Assembly (NCBI GenBank): GCA_016844285.1
Contig: JAENIS010000034.1
Span: 1-28,097, forward strand
Direction of reading: 5' to 3'
DNA from: Dehalococcoidales bacterium
Lineage (GTDB): Bacteria > Chloroflexota > Dehalococcoidia > Dehalococcoidales > UBA2162
DNA length: 28,097 nt
Part shown: positions 22,761 to 28,097 of the stretch, in pieces
Layout: each line of letters starts with the position of its first letter
Position numbering within the stretch: position 1 is the first letter of the stretch
Notes under the pieces: model-generated
Seen by the model: only the letters and a program-made list of their open reading frames with translations
What the model was told of the DNA's origin: nothing
The model's database searches: none
Position numbers and translations under genes: made by a program

Positions 22761-23310
22761 TATTGTCTCTCGTTATCCTGAAATATCTTTCCCCTTACTC
22801 CCTCCAGCGGACGGCTACAGAGGCTACACGAGGAAGCGGCTAATGTCCTGTCTGGTCAATTACTGAAGCAATCATTGCTTCAGCACAGATTACTGCTTAC
22901 GGATGACCTCACCCCCTTATTCCCCCTCTCCTAAAAGGAGAGGGGGAAATTAGAGAAAGAGGGGCTACGCCCCTCTTAGACACCCCGTAGTTTACCTCTC
23001 ATTACGGGGAAGAGATTTAAGAGAGGGGGCATAGCCCCCTCTCTTTTACTTATCATGTGTCTCATAATAGTCTGTATCGTTCAATAACTGTCATTCCAGC
23101 GTAGGCTGGAATCCAGGACAGGGTGATATCTGGATTCTGGCGAAGGCCAGAACGACATCTTCTTTTTGAATGGCATCACCCATGTACTGAGTCCAGGCTA
23201 TAATGAGACTCTTAGTAGCTCCCCCTTCCCATCGGGAAGAGGGTCAGGCCTGCCCGTCGAACAAGTTCTTTGGCAGACGGGGGGGATAGGTTACTAAACG
23301 GCCTCAATAT
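22761..23310. other. Intergenic repeat cluster, no gene seen
   Basis: No gene is seen. From left to right: the hairpin CTGAAGCAAT-C-ATTGCTTCAG (22863-22883); the ATTACTGCTTACGGATGACC unit shared with about 3535; hairpins CCCCTCTCCT/AGGAGAGGGG, AGAGGGGCTACGCCCCTCT and GAGAGGGGGCATAGCCCCCTCTC; the GTCATTCC repeat (23090-23157); and CCCTTCCCATCGGGAAGAGGG plus GGATAGGTTACTAAAC. The order of shared units is the same as in 3317-3804. Confidence 0.7.
23090..23157. repeat. GTCATTCC hairpin repeat, copy 2
   Basis: This is a near-identical copy of 3590-3658: same left hairpin (CCAGCGTAGGCTGG), same GATTCTGG and CCAGAA right hairpin but with the loop GCGAAGGC in reverse orientation to copy 1 (GCCTTCGC). 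A flipped loop and a few substitutions are the only differences. Confidence 0.8.
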
Positions 23311-23316
23311 ATTGAT

Positions 23317-23350
23317 TTGACAAAGACGCAGCATGGGGTATATCATGCTG
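23317..23350 (+). promoter_or_regulatory. Candidate promoter with overlapping operator-like dyad for the second crotonase
   Basis: A perfect TTGACA (23317-23322) and TATATC (23339-23344) are 16 bases apart. CAGCATG (23329-23335) and CATGCTG (23344-23350) form a perfect 7-bp dyad with an 8-base centre lying over the -10. A protein bound there would block RNA polymerase, so repression is a plausible inference. No regulator gene is in the window. Confidence 0.5.
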
Positions 23351-23443
23351 GCGCTGAAAAACACAGTAAAGGAGGTGATTATTCTTTTACTCTCCGGTGA
23401 TTCAAGCTAGAAGCTATAATTATTAAAAAGTCAGGAGGTGAAC

Positions 23444-24247
23444 ATGCCAGAACCTGTAGTGCTCTATGAGAAAAAAGACCGGGTTGCTATTATTACTTTC
23501 AACCGCCCTGAAAAGATGAATTGCTATAATGGCGAGGTGATGGCTTTAATCCGAAAATACTTCATTGATTTCAGGGATGATAACCATCTTCTGGTCGCCA
23601 TTCTTACCGGGACCGGGCAAAAAGCTTTCTGCGCCGGAGCTGATATGAGAATGACCACTCCGAAAGAGGGTGAGGCACCATCGACTCCGATGAGTGGCCC
23701 ACATTGGCACGTTGGTGATGTCAGGGTCTATAAACCTGTTATTGCGGCAATTAACGGCTATTGTCTGTCCGGGGGACTGATGCATGCCCTGTCGTGTGAT
23801 ATCAGGATTGCCGCTGAACACGCTGAATTCGGGATACAGCAGGTACGGTTTGGCATTAGCTCGGCAGCTTCCACTCAGAAAATGGCTCGTTGCATCGGGT
23901 TGTCCAACGCCACCTATCTTTCCCTTACCGGCATCAGGATATCGGCTCAGGAAGCCTTCCGCATGGGCATTATCCACAAAATTACTACTCTGAAAGATTT
24001 AATGCCGGCGGCGTTTGATATGGCTGAGCTGCTGATGCTGAACTCCCCCACCCATATACGGACCAGGAAAGAGCACCTGCTTAGAGGCCAGGAACTGCCT
24101 TATGACGAAGCCCGCAGCATGGGTGCCTTCCTTGAGGAACAGGTTCCGGATGTAGAGAAAGAGGAGTTGGTGAGAGCCTTTTTTGAGAAGAGGAAACCGG
24201 ATATGAATAAGATACCTCATACCGAGATACGTTCTTTTGGAGGTTAG
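23444..24247 (+). CDS. Enoyl-CoA hydratase/isomerase (crotonase) family protein lacking both catalytic Glu
   Basis: This 267-residue protein has the standard crotonase length. The oxyanion-hole segments AFCAGADMR (61-69) and YCLSGGLMHALSCDI (106-120) are conserved. The two glutamates of classic enoyl-CoA hydratase are both changed: the GGGCE position is M113 and the FGQPEI position is Q133 (FGIQQV). A normal hydratase reaction is therefore unlikely; dehalogenase, hydrolase, isomerase or another acyl-CoA reaction is possible. The ATG at 23444 follows AGGAGGTGAAC; the GTG at 23438 lies inside the ribosome binding site. It has its own promoter with an operator-like dyad and is followed by a hairpin. 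Confidence 0.9.
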   Translation: MPEPVVLYEKKDRVAIITFNRPEKMNCYNGEVMALIRKYFIDFRDDNHLLVAILTGTGQKAFCAGADMRMTTPKEGEAPSTPMSGPHWHVGDVRVYKPVIAAINGYCLSGGLMHALSCDIRIAAEHAEFGIQQVRFGISSAASTQKMARCIGLSNATYLSLTGIRISAQEAFRMGIIHKITTLKDLMPAAFDMAELLMLNSPTHIRTRKEHLLRGQELPYDEARSMGAFLEEQVPDVEKEELVRAFFEKRKPDMNKIPHTEIRSFGG

Positions 24248-24264
24248 CCAGAAGGTAATCTTAA

Positions 24265-24302
24265 AGCCAGCGGGGATAGGCTTCGCCTTATCTTCGCTGG
24301 CT
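24265..24302 (+). terminator. Hairpin after the second crotonase gene
   Basis: AGCCAGCG (24265-24272) pairs with CGCTGGCT (24295-24302), and inner bases GATAGGC/CCTTATC extend the stem around a TTCG loop. The following CGTTCGAAATTTT has a delayed T-run, so termination may be weak and the VOC gene could be read through. Confidence 0.5.
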
Positions 24303-24434
24303 CGTTCGAAATTTTAACATGAATGTATGCTCCTGTAGCTCACTGGATATAGCATCGGTCTTTTTTGATGGCGGTCATGTTAAACAGCAGCTTTGCCGCT
24401 AAAATGTTGTTCTGGGTAGCGAGGAGAGGAGACT

Positions 24435-24818
24435 ATGGCAACATATAAGCAAGACCACATCCACCTGACCAATCCAGACCCGGTAAAAATGGCTCAATTC
24501 TACGTCAACATCATGGGCGCCCGGATTACCGGGGAACGGGAGATTCCCGGCCGGAAAATAATCGAATTGGAGTTGGGAGGTATGCCTCTCCGGATATCCA
24601 ATAGTACCGGAGCGGACGAGAACTGGAAAGGACTCCAGTTTGGCTTGCACCACCTGGGGCTCGTGGTGGACGACCTGGATAGCGCCGTCACCAAAATGAA
24701 GTCAGCCGGGGTCGAATTTGTTATCAAGCCCTATTCGCCCCGACCCGGGGTCAAGTCTATGTTTGCCCGAACGCCTGACGGTGTGCTTTTCGAGATTACG
24801 GAGAAAAAAGATGGCTAG
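24435..24818 (+). CDS. VOC (glyoxalase/bleomycin-resistance/dioxygenase fold) protein
   Basis: This 127-residue cytosolic protein is of the vicinal oxygen chelate superfamily. Typical strand pieces are DHIHLTNPDPVKMAQFYVNI (7-26), FGLHHLGLVVDDLDSAVTKM (69-88) and PDGVLFEITEK (114-124). Likely metal ligands are H8 or H10, H72 or H73, and E120, so unlike the VOC gene at 3805 the metal site appears intact. Members act as glyoxalases, epimerases, dioxygenases or antibiotic-binding proteins; this one cannot be placed further. GAGGAGAGGAG precedes the ATG. It lies 187 bases behind the crotonase gene on the same strand, with a hairpin between, so co-expression is possible. Confidence 0.88.
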   Translation: MATYKQDHIHLTNPDPVKMAQFYVNIMGARITGEREIPGRKIIELELGGMPLRISNSTGADENWKGLQFGLHHLGLVVDDLDSAVTKMKSAGVEFVIKPYSPRPGVKSMFARTPDGVLFEITEKKDG

Positions 24819-25275
24819 CTTTGTCTTGCAAGTGTCCTGTCTAGCTAAGTATGTGGCTACTGCTACTGCATGAAAATAGGGGAACGCTCTGACTCACTGG
24901 CCAACTTCAGTCGAATGCCCATCCCTCTGACCCCCTTCCCGCTGGGAAGAGGGAATTAAGTAAAAGAGAAAGGGCGTAGTCCTCTCTCTTAAATCTCTTT
25001 GTCGTAATGAGAGGTAAGATGTGGGACGTCTAAGAGGGGCTTTACCCCTATTTCTCTATTTCCCCCTCTCCTAACTCTCCTGTTTAGCCTGAAGACAGCC
25101 AGAGAATTCTATTTTCACCAGTTTGACGCGCATACTATCTTTTCAAGAAACAGAACGTTATAATAGTTAAACTGTTATTGGAAATTCATCATGGGATGAT
25201 AAGGGAAAAGCAAAAGTAATCACTATTTTGGGATAATGCCGGACAAGTAGAAAACGAGAATAGGAAGTGGAAACG
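24819..25275. other. Intergenic region with C/T- and G/A-rich repeats
   Basis: No gene is seen. CCCTTCCCGCTGGGAAGAGGG (about 24932-24952) and AAAGAGAAAGGGCGTAGTCC followed by TAAGAGGGGCTTTACCCC belong to the same repeat families as at 7.6, 9.1 and 22.9 kb. A TATAAT at 25159-25164 lies about 112 bases before the next start codon, but no good -35 stands at 16-18 bases from it. Confidence 0.55.
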
Positions 25276-28097
25276 ATGAAACTACACAAAAACATCAAGC
25301 ATCTCATTATTCTGTTGACTACTATATTGGGTGCGACGCTGATGCTGGCGTCGCAGTCGGCGTTTGCTGCCGGCGGCTTGCCTTCCCAACAGGCGGCAAA
25401 TGAGCGCATGAGCAGTGGGGAGATAACGACACAAGTCCCTGATGGTCGGACTGTAAGCGATATCACCAATAATGGTGGTGCTGGTCCCATTGACCATTAC
25501 TCGGTCAGCAGCATCAACTCTACTCAAATGGTAGGAGTTGTCTTCTCAGTTACCATCCAGGCGCAGGATGCCTCCAGTAATAATATCACCAGTGGTAGTG
25601 ACGAGACGGTCAACATGACCTTCGGCAAGCCTGACGCCGGTGCTACACCACGCTCAATCAGCACCACCAACGGTACGGCCACGTTGGTGAACATGACGAT
25701 GACGGTCGCACAGACCAGTGAGAACATCACCTTTACCGGAGTTAGCTCTAATAAGACGGGCACCTCCAACAGCTTTGATGTTAATGCCGGGGCAATTACC
25801 AAGCTCGCCTTTACCATCGGTGCTCAGACCTTAACTGCCGGGGCGGTTTCGAGCAACATGACCATCCAGACCCGGGATTTCTATAGTAACTCGTCTAATG
25901 TGAGTAGTAACACTATTGTTAATCTCACCTCGTCTTCGGCTAACGGCACCTTCTACAGTGATGCTGGCGGCACGGCTAATATTACCTCGTTGACTATCAG
26001 TTCCGGTTCTAACTCAGCCAGCTTCTACTACAAGGATACGGTAGCGGGCACGCCGACCATCACTGCTGCCGAGTCGCCTTCCCAGGGTTGGGCTGATGCT
26101 AACCAGCCGGAAACGGTTAATGCCGGGGCAATTACCAAGCTCGCCTTTACCACCAGTGTTCAGACCTTAACTGCCGGGGTGGTCTCAAGCAACATGACCA
26201 TCCAGACCCGGGATTTCTATAGTAACTCGGCTAACGTGAGCAGTAACACTCCCATCAGTTTAACTTCTACCTCGGCTAACGGCACCTTCTACAGTGATGC
26301 TGGCGGCACGGCTAATATTACCTCGTTAACTATCAGTTCCGGCTCTAACTCAGCCAGCTTCTACTACAAGGATACGGTAGCGGGTACGCCGACCATCACT
26401 GCTGCCGAGTCGCCTTCCCAGGGTTGGACTGATGCTACGCAGTCGGAAACCGTTAACATCGGCCCCATCCATCACTACGCCGTATCCAGTATTACCTCTC
26501 CTCAGCGGGCAGGGGTCGCCTTCTCAGTCACCATTCAGGCGCAGGATGCCTCCAGTCAGAACATAACCAGTGGTAGCGATGCCAGTGAGAACGTCACCTT
26601 CAGCTTTGGGAAGGTTGATGCTGGTGCCACGCCACTCTTCGCTAATACTACCAGCGGTACGGCCACGGTGAGCATGACGCTGACGGTAGTCCAGGTGAGT
26701 GAGAACATCACTTTCACCGGGGTTACCTCTGGTAAGACCGGCACCTCCAACAGCTTTGATGTGAACACTGGCCCCATCCATCACTACTCAGTCAGCCCCA
26801 GCCCCATCTACTCACAAATAGCTGGTTCTACCTTTTCGGTTACCATTCAGGCTCAGGATGTCGGCAATAACAACATCACCAGTGGTAGTGATGAGGCAGT
26901 CACCATAACCCTTGGTCTGGTTGATACCAGTGCCACGCCAGGCTCCACTGTTACCACCAGTGGTACGGTAACGGTGAGCATGACGATGTGGCTAGTCCAG
27001 GACGGTCAGAGCATTATCTTCACCGGGGTTACCTCTGGTAAGACCGGTACTTCCAATGTTTTTAATGTGAATGCGGTGGTGCCAGTAACGCCGATAGGAG
27101 GATATACTCCGGTAGCGACCGTAGTCAGTAGTACGGGTTTATTTACCTCGTCGGTTACTGCTCAATCGAGTGATGCTAGAGTGACGCTCGTCATCCCGGT
27201 AAATACGGTTGGGCTGACCAGGGATGGCCTGGCGGTTAGTCAAATAGATATCGTCCAGTCGATAGCCCCGGCAGAGTTGCCGCCAGATTCGGGGGTTGTT
27301 GGTTATGTCTATGACTTTGGTCCGGAGGGAGCTACCTTCAATCCAGCAATAACCTTGACGATGAGCTATGACCCGGCGGCAATCCCATCGGGTGTTGCGG
27401 CAAATAAACTGATTATTGCTTACTATGATACAGCAACAGGCAAGTGGGTTAACCTGACCTCGACGGTTAATACGGCAATATACACCGTCTCGGCTCTAGT
27501 AAGCCACTTCACCGCATTTACCGTTTTGGCTTACACGCCACCGGCCGTCTTTACTCTTGGTAGTTTGACAGTGGCACCAGCCCAGGTTGATGTTGGTGTG
27601 AATGTAGACATTAGCGTGGTTGTGTCTAACACCGGGGGACTCTCCGGTACATATAGTGTTGCCCTGAAGATTAACAACGTCGTCCTTGATACCAGGGAAG
27701 TGACTCTGGCCGGCGGTACCAACCAGAAGGTAAGCTTCGGCGTATCTCGGAACGCACCTGGCACTTACACTGTGGATGTTGGCGGTCTGACTGGTAGCTT
27801 TCTGGTGAGGGCACCGGCGGTGCCACTCAAACCGGCAGCTTTCACGACTGGTTCCCTGACTATATCTCCGGCTGAGGCTAACATTGGTGAGACGGTAACC
27901 ATTAGTGCCCTTGTGACCAATACTGGCGGACAGAGTGGTAGCTATACGGTCACATTGAAGATAAACAATATCCTGGTAACTACCCAGAGTGTAACCTTGC
28001 CTGGTGGTGCCAATCAAAAGGTTACCTTCACCACTACAACGCTAACTACTGCTGGCACTTACACGGTCGGTGTTGATAACCTGTCAGGTACCTTTAC
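25276..28097 (+). CDS. Secreted repeat-built surface protein with CARDB-like repeats (3' truncated by window)
   Basis: The frame is open from the ATG at 25276 for 940 codons to the window edge. A signal peptide (residues 1 to about 32, ending QSAFA-AGG) directs export. Two kinds of Ig-like repeat follow in the order A-B-B-A-A. Type A (about 101-103 residues) begins GPIDHYSV/GPIHHY and contains FSVTIQAQDAS; type B (112 residues) begins AGAITKLAFT and contains TFYSDAGGTANITS. Next comes a Val-rich module from about residue 615 to 754 (YDFGPEGATFNPAI to VSHFTAFTVLA). Two CARDB-like repeats follow (FTLGSLTVAPAQVDVG; FTTGSLTISPAEANIG), the second cut by the window. The composition (Thr, Ser, Asn, Gly; few Cys or Lys) and many Asn-X-Thr/Ser sites fit a cell-surface or S-layer-type protein. 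The ribosome site AGGAAG is modest. Confidence 0.9.
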   Translation, partial: MKLHKNIKHLIILLTTILGATLMLASQSAFAAGGLPSQQAANERMSSGEITTQVPDGRTVSDITNNGGAGPIDHYSVSSINSTQMVGVVFSVTIQAQDASSNNITSGSDETVNMTFGKPDAGATPRSISTTNGTATLVNMTMTVAQTSENITFTGVSSNKTGTSNSFDVNAGAITKLAFTIGAQTLTAGAVSSNMTIQTRDFYSNSSNVSSNTIVNLTSSSANGTFYSDAGGTANITSLTISSGSNSASFYYKDTVAGTPTITAAESPSQGWADANQPETVNAGAITKLAFTTSVQTLTAGVVSSNMTIQTRDFYSNSANVSSNTPISLTSTSANGTFYSDAGGTANITSLTISSGSNSASFYYKDTVAGTPTITAAESPSQGWTDATQSETVNIGPIHHYAVSSITSPQRAGVAFSVTIQAQDASSQNITSGSDASENVTFSFGKVDAGATPLFANTTSGTATVSMTLTVVQVSENITFTGVTSGKTGTSNSFDVNTGPIHHYSVSPSPIYSQIAGSTFSVTIQAQDVGNNNITSGSDEAVTITLGLVDTSATPGSTVTTSGTVTVSMTMWLVQDGQSIIFTGVTSGKTGTSNVFNVNAVVPVTPIGGYTPVATVVSSTGLFTSSVTAQSSDARVTLVIPVNTVGLTRDGLAVSQIDIVQSIAPAELPPDSGVVGYVYDFGPEGATFNPAITLTMSYDPAAIPSGVAANKLIIAYYDTATGKWVNLTSTVNTAIYTVSALVSHFTAFTVLAYTPPAVFTLGSLTVAPAQVDVGVNVDISVVVSNTGGLSGTYSVALKINNVVLDTREVTLAGGTNQKVSFGVSRNAPGTYTVDVGGLTGSFLVRAPAVPLKPAAFTTGSLTISPAEANIGETVTISALVTNTGGQSGSYTVTLKINNILVTTQSVTLPGGANQKVTFTTTTLTTAGTYTVGVDNLSGTF
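25483..27075 (+). repeat. Three type A coding repeats flanking the B pair
   Basis: Type A units start at 25483, 26461 and 26770 and are each a little over 300 bp. They share GGTCCCATTGACCATTAC-like starts, CAGGCGCAGGATGCC, and ends encoding TGTSNSFDVN or TGTSNVFNVN. They are more diverged than the type B pair. The third copy has lost some pattern (AQDVGNNNITSG). Confidence 0.75.
25786..26457 (+). repeat. Two tandem 336-bp coding repeats (type B)
   Basis: Bases 25786-26121 and 26122-26457 encode two 112-residue repeats that are almost identical at DNA level, including long exact runs around the TTCTACAGTGATGCTGGCGG and CAGCTTCTACTACAAGGATA segments. Near-identity including silent positions suggests recent duplication or gene conversion. 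Confidence 0.85.

Noticed and set aside
25123..25164. TTGACG plus TATAAT as a promoter of the surface protein
   Set aside because: The spacing is 30 bases, far from the usual 16-18, and no alternative -35 is convincing.

Overview
The window looks like a stretch of chromosome from an uncultured anaerobic bacterium, most likely class Dehalococcoidia (Chloroflexota). This is inferred from the mix of genes rather than from a marker: a 46-residue two-CxxC protein, a CapA-like phosphatase of the type I associate with that class, many acyl-CoA, crotonase and VOC enzymes, Pro/Ala-linker lipoproteins, a CARDB-type surface protein, and many intergenic hairpin repeats. Genes occur on both strands in short operons, usually with clear GGAGG-type ribosome binding sites. 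There is no sign of a phage, plasmid or CRISPR array.

Left part (1-3.3 kb): housekeeping. The C-terminus of DNA polymerase III alpha (dnaE) is followed by radC. A convergent methylated-DNA--cysteine methyltransferase gene is separated by a 127-bp inverted-repeat element from a divergent secreted cyclophilin. Then come tRNA-Cys(GCA) and tRNA-Leu(UAA).

Middle (3.8-13.2 kb): carbon metabolism. A minus-strand operon runs from an ADP-forming acyl-CoA synthetase alpha-type protein through the two halves of a split transketolase to a VOC protein. It is followed by a long crotonase with a strong terminator, an isochorismatase-family hydrolase, an Fsr-like MFS exporter, a dead IS110 transposase fragment and a D-2-hydroxyacid dehydrogenase.

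Accessory block (13.9-21.6 kb): a CapA-like gene broken by an in-frame stop is followed by a tandemly repeated two-gene cassette, substrate-binding lipoprotein plus MmgE/PrpD protein, present twice. The first PrpD gene has a frameshift that displaces its C-terminus; the second is intact. No permease or ATPase gene accompanies the two binding proteins here. Together they suggest capture of a small substrate and its processing by PrpD-type dehydratases or isomerases, with one copy decaying.

Right part (22.1-28.1 kb): the 46-residue zinc-ribbon-like gene missed by length filters, tRNA-His, a second crotonase lacking both usual catalytic glutamates, another VOC protein, and the first 940 codons of a secreted, repeat-built surface protein that runs off the window. 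Most long intergenic gaps carry members of a few related hairpin repeat families.
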